Below are positions 1 through 5,846 of a DNA stretch of 10,910 nucleotides, piece after piece. The position numbers and the translations under genes were made by a program. Location: positions 1 through 10,910 of the forward strand of contig VGLT01000020.1 of the NCBI GenBank assembly GCA_016866635.1, written 5' to 3'. A model generated the notes under the pieces. The model was not told the origin of the DNA. It did no database searches and saw only the letters and a list, made by a program, of their open reading frames with translations. Numbering within the stretch: position 1 is the stretch's first letter; each line of letters opens with the position of its first letter. This DNA comes from Candidatus Uhrbacteria bacterium (GTDB lineage Bacteria; Patescibacteriota; Patescibacteriia; 2-12-FULL-60-25).

Positions 1-186
1 AAAGCCAAAGCCGTTTACGGCAATACAAGGTGTTTTAATTATCTCCTTTTCATTATCTGTATCAACATAGCGAACTATACCATTATTAAGGTTTGAATTT
101 GAAACAAACGGCACACTTCCATCAGAATACCCATCAAGGTTCCTTGACCTCGCATTTTGCACAATGAACAATTCTGTTATTTTCAT
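1..186 (-). CDS. DNA specificity (S) subunit of a restriction-modification system, N-terminal fragment
   Basis: Reading the minus strand from ATG at 186-184 gives 62 open codons that run off the window at base 1. The N-terminus (MKITELFIVQNARSRNL) is followed at about residues 24-41 by VPFVSNSNLNNGIVRYVD, and later by CIAVNGFGF. A 'PFVS...NNGI..YV' stretch followed by '.I.VNG.G' is typical of the first target-recognition domain of Type I HsdS and BcgI-B-like subunits. The start is fixed by a 4-base ATGA overlap with the stop of the methylase gene, a usual sign of translational coupling between modification and specificity genes. The role would be to choose the DNA target for the upstream nuclease-methylase. 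There is no Shine-Dalgarno before it. Only the beginning of the protein is visible, so the number of recognition domains is unknown. Confidence 0.82.
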   Translation of the reverse strand, partial: MKITELFIVQNARSRNLDGYSDGSVPFVSNSNLNNGIVRYVDTDNEKEIIKTPCIAVNGFGF

Positions 187-1955
187 AGAGAGAAAAGGTG
201 AGATGCGAGGGCGTTTGTAAGTACCGTCCGCATACCATTTAAGAGATCTTCTTTACTCATCTCAATATCCTCTAAGTATTGTTCGGGCGCACATTCAATG
301 AACTTGTCTTGTTCAATCGGTTGCAATATCCATTGACGAGGAACGGCTTTGAAGGAATGGTGGTCGAGGACAGCGTGTATTTTTTCAAGAATGTTTTTTA
401 TATTTCCTTCTTTTCTGGATTTCATCACGCTTTTCTGTTTTCTATATCCATCGTCCATCGAAGCCCACAGAACGTCTTGATCGAAGTCGTGAGGTTTTCC
501 TGCTTCAATTATAACACCGGACGTATGCACTCCAACGGGATAAAAAAGATCCTCCGGTAATTTGATGACTGCGCGCAACGAGTGGTTACGGAGCATGTTT
601 TTTCTCCATTCTCTAAATCCCTTTTCTCGAAACATAACAGGACTTGGAATAATGACGAACAGGAGACCGCCAGTTGCCATTTTTCCAAGTGCATAATCAA
701 TAAACTTGTATTCTTTTTCATCCTCTTTTTTTAAAGCAAACGGTGGATTCATCAGGACGCGAGTCATTTTGATGCCTTTGAAATGTTTGTCCGCAAAACA
801 ATTGCCCTCCTGAATATTGTTTTTTCCGTCACCACGAAAAATCATATTAACGAGAGCAAGGGCAACGACTTCCGGTTCTTGCTCAATTCCGTATAATCCT
901 TTTTTCTTGAATTCTTCTAATTCTTCACCATCACAATCTTTCCGCACCTTATCAAAGGCCGCCACAAGAAAACCACCTGTGCCGCAAGCAGGATCAAAAA
1001 CACTATCAGTCTTACCCACTCGTAAAGCATTAGCGCTGAAATGTGTTATGTGTCGTGGCGTTAAGACAATTCCGATTTCTTTTGCTCCGTTACCGTATTT
1101 CAAAAAAACTTCATAAAAACGACCTAGAATATCTGTCCCCGAGTTCATGGCGGAACGGATATTAATATCTTCGAGTTGCTGGATAGTGTCCACAATCGCC
1201 TTGCGAAATTTTACATGGTTATCTGGCGTCGGTGGCGTTAAGATGGCAATTGACTTAGCAAATTCACCCTTCCCGTGTTTATCCAAAATCTTTTGTGCCT
1301 TTGCATTGATCTCTTGGATGAGAATAAAAGCATCATTGTCGATGTTTATTCTTGTATCATCGGCCATCGCTAAGAGAAGTGACGCCATGACTTTTGCTCT
1401 CGTGTATTTGTTGATAGAACCAAGATGCAAAATTTCATTGATTCTTGTAGCCTTCTTGAAAAGAACATCATCAGAGATCTGCATGTCTTCAATGGATGAA
1501 GAATCTGCATCTACTAAACGCTGTGCTATTTCTGGGCTTAAAAAACCTTTCGTTACACGATGGTTAACTTCAATCTCTCTCCATTTTCCATTCTTAAAGT
1601 AGAAATTTTGAACAATAAACGTATCGTTTGGATTTCCAGCTATAGCGGTCGCAATCGGACAAAGTACTTTCGTACTATTTAACTTGTCAGCATATTCCAA
1701 TGCCTCTTTTTTTGCTTGGTCCAAATTCTTATGCTCTGATTTTGCTTCCATCACCATGAACTTATTTGCACGAACGACAACAACATTTTCTGGCACATCC
1801 CGATCAAGATATTTTTTGATGATGGGATTCTTTTGACATTCATGCTGTGTATAAACCTGTCCAGCTGCATTGCGTTCTGGATTTGAAATGTTCCATCCCA
1901 ATTCTTCAAGACGCTCTTTTATGTGGATATATGCATGGACTTCGCTGCTTTTCAT
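183..1955 (-). CDS. Fused nuclease / N6-adenine DNA methyltransferase, BcgI-like restriction-modification protein
   Basis: This 590-residue protein has an S-adenosylmethionine-binding motif I, DPACGTGGF, at residues 321-329 and the N6-adenine catalytic motif NPPF at 403-406, within an HsdM-like methylase fold (about 170-540). Residues 1-130 are not a normal HsdM N-terminus. They contain PE (55-56), then thirteen residues, then EAK (70-72), matching the PD-(D/E)xK-type nuclease pattern found at the N-terminus of BcgI-like and Type I R proteins. The protein is therefore read as restriction and modification combined, guided by the S subunit encoded next with ATGA overlap. An in-frame ATG at 2003 would add 16 residues (MEGFPNVCFCINIYTT). 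I prefer 1955 because MKSSEVHAYIHIKERLEELGW starts the conserved helix and the leader-ORF stop overlaps it. Base composition is more AT-rich than the ribosomal genes, consistent with transfer. It could instead be a methylase with a degenerate nuclease domain. Confidence 0.87.
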   Translation of the reverse strand: MKSSEVHAYIHIKERLEELGWNISNPERNAAGQVYTQHECQKNPIIKKYLDRDVPENVVVVRANKFMVMEAKSEHKNLDQAKKEALEYADKLNSTKVLCPIATAIAGNPNDTFIVQNFYFKNGKWREIEVNHRVTKGFLSPEIAQRLVDADSSSIEDMQISDDVLFKKATRINEILHLGSINKYTRAKVMASLLLAMADDTRINIDNDAFILIQEINAKAQKILDKHGKGEFAKSIAILTPPTPDNHVKFRKAIVDTIQQLEDINIRSAMNSGTDILGRFYEVFLKYGNGAKEIGIVLTPRHITHFSANALRVGKTDSVFDPACGTGGFLVAAFDKVRKDCDGEELEEFKKKGLYGIEQEPEVVALALVNMIFRGDGKNNIQEGNCFADKHFKGIKMTRVLMNPPFALKKEDEKEYKFIDYALGKMATGGLLFVIIPSPVMFREKGFREWRKNMLRNHSLRAVIKLPEDLFYPVGVHTSGVIIEAGKPHDFDQDVLWASMDDGYRKQKSVMKSRKEGNIKNILEKIHAVLDHHSFKAVPRQWILQPIEQDKFIECAPEQYLEDIEMSKEDLLNGMRTVLTNALASHLFSL

Positions 1956-1987
1956 AGTAGTATATATATTGATGCAAAAACAAACAT
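1952..1987 (-). CDS. Putative 11-residue leader peptide upstream of the restriction-modification gene
   Basis: An ATG at 1987-1985 opens an 11-codon frame (MFVFASIYILL) ending in TGA at 1954-1952, which overlaps the methylase ATG (1955-1953) as ATGA. Eight bases before this ATG is GGAGGG (2001-1996), the best Shine-Dalgarno seen in the window, while the methylase start has none of its own. The arrangement suggests that ribosomes load on the leader ORF and reinitiate at the methylase. The peptide is hydrophobic and resembles no family I know, so the act of translating it may matter more than the product. A chance short ORF is a real alternative. Confidence 0.35.
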   Translation of the reverse strand: MFVFASIYILL

Positions 1988-1995
1988 TTGGAAAG

Positions 1996-2011
1996 CCCTC
2001 CATTTGAAGGG
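1996..2011 (-). promoter_or_regulatory. Short RNA hairpin covering the GGAGGG ribosome-binding site
   Basis: On the minus strand CCCTTC (2011-2006) pairs with GGAGGG (2001-1996) through an AAAT loop, giving six pairs with one G-U. The 3' arm is exactly the putative Shine-Dalgarno of the 11-codon leader ORF. In RNA the hairpin would hide that site and could reduce expression of the downstream restriction-modification genes. It is short, so its stability in the cell is uncertain. Confidence 0.35.
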
Positions 2012-2088
2012 GTTTTCTGCTTTATCCACAGCTCTTTTCCAGGAATCCAGTTGGCCAGAAAATTAAGATAAAATCCTTTAGTTGGAAT

Positions 2089-2129
2089 TCTTGTTTACTT
2101 ATTATAGAACAAAAACAGAACAAATGTTA
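2089..2129 (-). promoter_or_regulatory. Candidate promoter of the restriction-modification cassette with operator-like repeats
   Basis: The minus strand carries a perfect TATAAT at 2106-2101, about 145 bases before the methylase start and downstream of the rpsI terminator, where a new promoter is needed. No good -35 box sits at 16-18 bases; TTGTAA is 20 bases away. Just upstream of the -10 are two copies of AGAACAAA (plus-strand 2106-2113 and 2117-2124), spaced 11 bases so that they lie on one helix face. The second copy extends to GAACAAATGTTA (2118-2129), a partial dyad. Predicted transcription start is near 2094. Confidence 0.4.
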
Positions 2130-2196
2130 CAAATAATCTAATTTCCATCGACTTACCTCTATTTTTTTGAATTTCCGCCAAGTGCTAGCCCTAAAC

Positions 2197-2227
2197 GAAA
2201 AATCCCCTGATAAACAGAGAATTTTTC
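2197..2227 (-). terminator. Intrinsic terminator after rpsI
   Basis: Downstream of the rpsI stop, the minus strand forms a 13-pair stem with a five-base TTTAT loop. The arms are GAAAAATTCTCTG and CAGGGGATTTTTC, giving eleven Watson-Crick and two G-U pairs in RNA. The 3' arm ends in AUUUUUC, a short U-tract. Read on the plus strand the two G-U pairs become A-C mismatches, so the structure favours minus-strand transcription. It separates the ribosomal block from the restriction-modification cassette. The stem is AT-rich and the T-run is only five bases, so termination may be partial. Confidence 0.65.
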
Positions 2228-2257
2228 TGAAAATTTATCCGAAGTAGTGATCGATCC

Positions 2258-2755
2258 TTAGCGCTTTGACCACTGTGGGCTTCGTCTGGCTTTCTTCAAA
2301 CCTGGTTTCTTGCGTTCCTTAGAGCGTGGATCGCGTGTGAGGAAGCCGAGCTTTTTTAACGTTTTTCTAAATGCTGGATTGATCTCGATCAAGGCACGTG
2401 AGACTCCGAGTCGAACCGCTTCTGCCTGTCCTCGAATACCTCCGCCCTCAACCGACGCGCTCACATCAATCGCCGTTTCTTGTCCGGTTGTTTTTAAGGG
2501 ACTCAACACCATGCCACGCAATTCATAGGTCGTAAAATACTGATCCATGGGCTTGCCGTTAACAGAAATCGCCCCTTTGCCGTTTTTTACAACACGCACG
2601 CGAGCGATGGAGGTCTTACGACGCCCAAGAGCCGCGACATACGAGCCACCTTTGATAGCCGTTGCCACTTCTTCCATTTGCGCTTCCGTTTCCTTAGCCT
2701 TTTTGGCGCGAGGGGCTTTGACCGCTTTCGCTTTTTTCACTTCTTCAGTAGCCAT
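2258..2755 (-). CDS. rpsI: 30S ribosomal protein uS9
   Basis: This 165-residue protein is a component of the small-subunit head. Its C-terminal tail reaches towards the P-site tRNA. The family core begins near residue 38 with YVAALGRRKTSIARV and continues through GKGAISVNGKPMDQYF and GGGIRGQAEAVRLGVSRAL. It ends in the diagnostic RSPQWSKR tail (compare QFSKR in other bacteria). About 33 lysine- and alanine-rich residues precede the core (KKAKAVKAPRAKKAKET), making it longer than the usual ~130 residues. The gene starts three bases after the rplM stop, in the usual rplM-rpsI pair, and is the last gene before the terminator at 2197-2227. No Shine-Dalgarno is visible. Confidence 0.96.
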   Translation of the reverse strand: MATEEVKKAKAVKAPRAKKAKETEAQMEEVATAIKGGSYVAALGRRKTSIARVRVVKNGKGAISVNGKPMDQYFTTYELRGMVLSPLKTTGQETAIDVSASVEGGGIRGQAEAVRLGVSRALIEINPAFRKTLKKLGFLTRDPRSKERKKPGLKKARRSPQWSKR

Positions 2756-2758
2756 AGA

Positions 2759-3139
2759 TTAGACAATCATGAGACGCTTCAAACGCTCTTTTTGAGTTCG
2801 ATTTTTTGGCAACATGTATTTAACCGCATGGATCAATACCTCTCCTGGTTTTTCCTTCTGTAATGTAGCAACCGGGAGGCGCTTGATACCGCTTGGACGG
2901 TTCGATGAGCGGAACAACACTTTTTGCTCCATTTTCTTTCCGGTAAACACGAGCTTGTCCGCATTCGTCACGTGTACGACAACGCCGCTATCGATGTGAG
3001 GGATATATCCTGGCTTGTCCTTGCCCATCAACATCTTCGCAATCTTGGTCGCCAAACGTCCCACGATCTGATTCGTCGCATCGATGGTCACGGTTTCTCG
3101 TTTGATTTCGGGCATGCCCCGTTTATTCTTCCATGTCAT
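2759..3139 (-). CDS. rplM: 50S ribosomal protein uL13
   Basis: This 126-residue protein is an early-assembling large-subunit protein. The family pattern is clear: the IDATNQIVGRLATKIAKMLMGK region near residues 19-40, then YIPHIDSGVVVHVTNADKLVFTG. The C-terminal AVKYMLPKNRTQKERLKRLMIV region follows at about 105-126. Most bacterial uL13 proteins are about 142-150 residues and carry a further tail that is missing here. ATG at 3139 is chosen because MTWKNKRGMPEIKRETVTIDA aligns with the full N-terminus of the family. ATG at 3115 (MPEIKRE) is an alternative. It begins one base after the rplQ stop and ends three bases before rpsI, so it is probably translated by coupling. Confidence 0.95.
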   Translation of the reverse strand: MTWKNKRGMPEIKRETVTIDATNQIVGRLATKIAKMLMGKDKPGYIPHIDSGVVVHVTNADKLVFTGKKMEQKVLFRSSNRPSGIKRLPVATLQKEKPGEVLIHAVKYMLPKNRTQKERLKRLMIV

Positions 3140-3140
3140 A

Positions 3141-3494
3141 TTATTTTACAAGTTGTAATTGCGCGACCTCTGCCCCATCTCCTTTGCGACTTCCGATCTT
3201 AATGATGCGCGTGTATCCACCTGGGCGTGTCGCATACCGAGGTCCGAGCTCTTCCAAAATCTTGTTCACCGCAGATTCAACGGTCAGGGTTTTCATCAGA
3301 TGGCGGCGCGTGGTCAAATTCTTGACCTTGCCCTTGGTAATCAAGCGCTCAACCAAAGGCTTCACCGCCTTCGCCTTAGCCAACGTGGTGTTGACGTGCT
3401 CGTACAAAATCACGGACGTCGCCAAATTTCGCAACAAGGCGCGGCGTGCATCCGAACTTCGATCAAGTGTTTTTCCCTTTCGTCTATGTTTCAT
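3141..3494 (-). CDS. rplQ: 50S ribosomal protein bL17
   Basis: This is a 117-residue large-subunit protein near the exit tunnel. It begins with the conserved MKHRRKGKTLDRSSDARRAL and continues with LLRNLATSVILYEHVNTTLAKAK. It ends with the GGYTRIIKIGSRKGDGAEVA region. Length is normal for the family. It follows rpoA as in nearly all bacteria, with a 10-base spacer made of heptad repeat sequence. GAGGAG lies 22 bases before the ATG, too far to serve as a normal ribosome-binding site for this start. Confidence 0.97.
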   Translation of the reverse strand: MKHRRKGKTLDRSSDARRALLRNLATSVILYEHVNTTLAKAKAVKPLVERLITKGKVKNLTTRRHLMKTLTVESAVNKILEELGPRYATRPGGYTRIIKIGSRKGDGAEVAQLQLVK

Positions 3495-3495
3495 A

Positions 3496-3515
3496 CATTA
3501 CACATTACGCATTAC
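3496..3515 (-). repeat. Three-copy heptad repeat (GTAATGY) at the rpoA/rplQ junction
   Basis: On the plus strand CATTAC recurs at 3496, 3503 and 3510, exactly seven bases apart. On the coding strand this reads GTAATGC, GTAATGT, GTAATG. The repeat overlaps the end of rpoA: the last residues (SNA) and the TAA stop (3507-3505) are encoded inside it. Related heptads occur at 4848-4867 and 5701-5729. Confidence 0.8.
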
Positions 3516-4212
3516 TCTCCTCGTACTTCAAATCTTTCAACACATTCATATAATCCTGAAGGATTGTGAGCGCTTGCGTGGTCGCATCCAATGGATCAAT
3601 GGTCCCATCTGTTTCCACACGGAGGACCAATTTATCAAAGTCGGTTTTTTCTCCCACGCGAGTGGCTTCCACTTTATACGAAACGTTCAAAACGGGCGTG
3701 TACAGCGCATCGATCGCGATGGTTCCAAGTTCCAATTTTTCTTTGGTGCGCTCTTCGGTCGTCTGGTAGCCACGGCCTGGCCCAATCCAAACTTCCATTT
3801 CAAAATGCGCCGATGGGTCCGTGAGTGTCGCAATCACCAAATCCGGATTCACGATCTCCACTTGGGCATCCTTCGCAAAATCCCCCGCGGTCACAACCTT
3901 CTCACCTTTGACGGACAAATGTAACTTGACTGGTTCTTCCGAAAATAATTTGGCGCGCAAACCTTTTAAATTCAAAATAATTTCCAACACATCCTCTTTG
4001 ACGTGATTCATGGTGGCAAACTCATGTTCCACACCTTTTATTTTCACCGCGGTCACTGCCGCGCCACCCAAGGAAGAGAGCAACACGCGACGCAACGCAT
4101 TGCCCAAGGTTGTGCCATAGCCTTGCGCACAGGGCTCCACGGTCAATACACCCTCGTTTGGGCGTTCTCCGTGGGTAAAACGAACCTTTGATGGAAGCAA
4201 GATGGATTCCAT
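3505..4212 (-). CDS. rpoA: DNA-directed RNA polymerase alpha subunit, lacking the C-terminal domain
   Basis: This 235-residue protein is the alpha subunit that dimerises to start assembly of RNA polymerase core. The N-terminal domain is complete: GYGTTLGNALRRVLLSSLGG (about 31-50) is the dimerisation helix. VEHEFATMNHVKEDVLEIILNLK follows at about 61-83, then the WIGPGRGYQ and TPVLNVSYKVEATRVG segments. It ends just after the helix containing ALTILQDYMNVLKDL. The flexible linker and the C-terminal DNA- and activator-binding domain (roughly the last 90 residues of a 315-330-residue bacterial alpha) are absent. The next frame is rplQ, 10 bases away, so the domain is not encoded directly downstream. 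The stop codon lies inside a heptad repeat. It sits in the normal alpha operon between rpsD (5-base spacer) and rplQ. Confidence 0.96.
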   Translation of the reverse strand: MESILLPSKVRFTHGERPNEGVLTVEPCAQGYGTTLGNALRRVLLSSLGGAAVTAVKIKGVEHEFATMNHVKEDVLEIILNLKGLRAKLFSEEPVKLHLSVKGEKVVTAGDFAKDAQVEIVNPDLVIATLTDPSAHFEMEVWIGPGRGYQTTEERTKEKLELGTIAIDALYTPVLNVSYKVEATRVGEKTDFDKLVLRVETDGTIDPLDATTQALTILQDYMNVLKDLKYEESNA

Positions 4213-4217
4213 AAAAA

Positions 4218-4835
4218 TTATTGACGTGAATAAAACTCGACGATTAATTTTGGATCAAATGGTTGCTGGAGCTCCGTACCCGATGGAACCGCTGCAACTT
4301 TGACAGCCATATCAGCCGCTTCGATCGCAAGCCAGCCTGGAGCTTCTTTTTTCTTCAACGCCTCATCCACGCTCTTCCACAATCCTTTTGTGCGCTTGTG
4401 CTCACGTAAGGAGATCACTTCCCCAGGACGCACACGATACGAAGGGATATTGACCTTTTTACCGTTCACATTGAAATGGGCGTGGGAGACGGCCTGGCGA
4501 GCCGCGGCTCGTGTTTTTACAAATCCAGCACGATACACCACGTTATCCAAACGCGTCTCGAGCAACTGAATCAAGGTTTGTCCAGAGTTGCCACGCTTGG
4601 CCACTGCCTCGCGAAACAAATTCCGAAACTGACGCTCGTTCAATCCATACATGCGGCGTGCTTTCTGTTTTTCACGCAACTGTTTGCCATAGTCTGTCAT
4701 GCGTCCACCACCGGAAGGACCATGCACACCTGGTGCATACGGACGACGCGCCAAGGCTTTGGCGTGTGCGGTTCGATCGGAGAGAGCGATCCCCTCTCGA
4801 CGTGAATGTTTAGCAGTGACTCGAAGTGTTCTCAT
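4218..4835 (-). CDS. rpsD: 30S ribosomal protein uS4
   Basis: This 205-residue protein is a primary 16S rRNA-binding protein that starts assembly of the small-subunit body. The N-terminal region has the zinc-free form: there are no cysteines, and RRPYAPGVHGPSGGGRMTDYGKQLREK occupies about 31-57. MYGLNERQFRNLF follows near 62. The S4 RNA-binding domain includes LETRLDNVVYRAGFVKTRAAARQAVSHAHFNVNGKKVNIPSYRVRPG (about 91-137). It ends FDPKLIVEFYSRQ. Length is typical. In many bacteria S4 represses its own operon; no such target structure is recognised here. The spacer from rpsK is filled by a heptad repeat. Confidence 0.97.
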   Translation of the reverse strand: MRTLRVTAKHSRREGIALSDRTAHAKALARRPYAPGVHGPSGGGRMTDYGKQLREKQKARRMYGLNERQFRNLFREAVAKRGNSGQTLIQLLETRLDNVVYRAGFVKTRAAARQAVSHAHFNVNGKKVNIPSYRVRPGEVISLREHKRTKGLWKSVDEALKKKEAPGWLAIEAADMAVKVAAVPSGTELQQPFDPKLIVEFYSRQ

Positions 4836-4847
4836 AATTTATTTCGT

Positions 4848-4867
4848 CATTACGCATTACGCATTAC
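4848..4867 (-). repeat. Three-copy heptad repeat (GTAATGC) at the rpsK/rpsD junction
   Basis: Plus-strand CATTAC occurs at 4848, 4855 and 4862, a strict 7-base period. On the coding strand it reads GTAATGC, GTAATGC, GTAATG. The rpsK TAA stop (4866-4864) is inside the first unit. Fifteen bases, GTAATGCGTAATGAC, are identical to the plus strand at 5716-5730, in the opposite orientation. Confidence 0.82.
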
Positions 4868-5304
4868 ACTCTTCGTGGCCGTGGAGCACGACAACCATTA
4901 TGTGGAATTGGGGTGATATCCTTGATCGACAAAACATTCAAACCATTGGCCTGAAACGCGCGAAGTGCTCCTTCACGCCCCTGACCTACACCGGTGATAT
5001 ACACATGCAAATCTTTTAATCCGTACTCTTTCACTTTTTCTGCCGCTTCTCGCACCACAACGGAAGCCGCATAGGGAGTCGCTTTTTTTGGACCCTTAAA
5101 ACCGACCGCTCCGGCGCTCGACCAACCCAATACATTGCCATTCACATCGCACAAAGACACAATCGTATTATTATACGTTGATTGGATGTAAGCATTGCCC
5201 TGTGAAACCTGCTGCTTTGCCTTTTTGCCTTTCTTTGGCTTTTGTTTGACCGCCTTGGTTTCGGTCATTGTTTCTCCGACCGCCGCCGCAATTTGATCAC
5301 TCAT
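4864..5304 (-). CDS. rpsK: 30S ribosomal protein uS11
   Basis: This 146-residue platform protein of the small subunit helps form the mRNA exit site. The core starts near residue 37 with NAYIQSTYNNTIVSLCDVNGN. It continues GWSSAGAVGFKGPKKATPYAA and VYITGVGQGREGALRAFQANGL, and ends NGCRAPRPRRV, a clear uS11 signature. About 35 residues precede the core (KAVKQKPKKGKKAKQQ), a basic extension longer than in E. coli. It starts three bases after the rpsM stop (TAATCTATG), an identical junction to rplM/rpsI. An internal ATG at residue 13 is possible but less likely given the tight junction. Confidence 0.96.
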   Translation of the reverse strand: MSDQIAAAVGETMTETKAVKQKPKKGKKAKQQVSQGNAYIQSTYNNTIVSLCDVNGNVLGWSSAGAVGFKGPKKATPYAASVVVREAAEKVKEYGLKDLHVYITGVGQGREGALRAFQANGLNVLSIKDITPIPHNGCRAPRPRRV

Positions 5305-5307
5305 AGA

Positions 5308-5694
5308 TTAGGTTTTTTCAAGTTTACGTTTACCAGACCCCATCGTACGACGCACATTGCCACGCACGGTTCGGGAGTTTGTTTTGGTGCGTTGACCACG
5401 TGTAGGAAGATTTCGGACATGACGCAAGCCACGGTATGAGCCGATTTCCTTTAAGCGTTTGATGTTGGCCAAAACTTCTCGCTTTAACTCACCCTCCACG
5501 CGTGTATTTTTTTCGACCTGATCGCGCAACTGATTTGCTTGCGCCTCAGACAAGTCTTTCACGCGGATGGAGGCAGGCACACCGGTGCTCGCCAAAATTC
5601 TTTGGGCGGTTGTGGTACCAATACCGTAAATATACGTTAACGCGATATCGATGCGTTTTGCTGGTGGAAGAGAGACTCCGGCGATACGTGCCAT
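5308..5694 (-). CDS. rpsM: 30S ribosomal protein uS13
   Basis: This 128-residue protein sits in the small-subunit head, contacting the large subunit and P-site tRNA. It starts [24 protein letters not shown], then has the helix-two-turns-helix motif [15 protein letters not shown]. It ends with the basic [25 protein letters not shown] region and a lysine-rich tail. Length and order (rpmJ-rpsM-rpsK-rpsD) are standard. The 35-base spacer to rpmJ is heptad repeat sequence, and no Shine-Dalgarno is visible before the ATG. Confidence 0.97.
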   Translation of the reverse strand: MARIAGVSLPPAKRIDIALTYIYGIGTTTAQRILASTGVPASIRVKDLSEAQANQLRDQVEKNTRVEGELKREVLANIKRLKEIGSYRGLRHVRNLPTRGQRTKTNSRTVRGNVRRTMGSGKRKLEKT

Positions 5695-5700
5695 ACGTGA

Positions 5701-5729
5701 GTAATGCGTAATTAAGTAATGCGTAATGA
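5701..5729 (+). repeat. Four-copy heptad repeat filling the rpmJ/rpsM spacer
   Basis: The plus strand reads GTAATGC at 5701, GTAATTA at 5708, one extra A, then GTAATGC at 5716 and GTAATGA at 5723. The orientation is opposite to the copies at 3496 and 4848 relative to the genes. The element fills almost the entire gap between the rpmJ stop (5730) and the rpsM start (5694). The structure looks like a duplicated pair of heptads separated by one base. Confidence 0.78.
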
Positions 5730-5846
5730 CTAACCCTGTCGTTGCTTATGTTTAGGATTTTTTGGACAGATCACAACCAACCGTCCTTTGCGTCGCACGA
5801 CTTGGCATTCCCGGCACATGGTTTTGACAGATGATCGAACCTTCAT
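5730..5846 (-). CDS. rpmJ: 50S ribosomal protein bL36
   Basis: This 38-residue protein is encoded by ATG at 5846-5844 to TAG at 5732-5730. It reads [20 protein letters not shown] and continues to [12 protein letters not shown]. The zinc-ribbon ligands Cys11, Cys14, Cys27 and His33 are all present, so this is the zinc-binding form. It is the smallest large-subunit protein and lies in its usual place between infA and rpsM. No Shine-Dalgarno is seen; the upstream bases are a T-rich run. Confidence 0.97.
   Translation of the reverse strand: MKVRSSVKTMCRECQVVRRKGRLVVICPKNPKHKQRQG

Noticed and set aside
1961..1969. TATATATA-type -10 box directly before the methylase ATG, suggesting a leaderless transcript
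   Set aside because: The stretch is simple TA sequence with no matching -35, and a transcript starting there would have almost no leader. The TATAAT at 2101-2106 is a better candidate, though the alternative cannot be excluded.
1956..2003. Longer methylase start at ATG 2003 adding 16 residues
   Set aside because: The extra residues (MEGFPNVCFCINIYTT) do not look like the family, have no ribosome-binding site, and the ATG lies in the loop of the hairpin. The ATGA-coupled start at 1955 fits better.
2132..2153. 17-codon frame starting ATGGAAATT (minus strand near 2150) between the terminator and promoter
   Set aside because: No ribosome-binding site or family resemblance, and it spans the proposed promoter, so it is probably chance.
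3133..3924. 263-codon open frame on the plus strand across rplQ and rpoA
   Set aside because: It lies antisense to two certain genes, has no family resemblance, and the same holds for the other plus-strand frames in the window.
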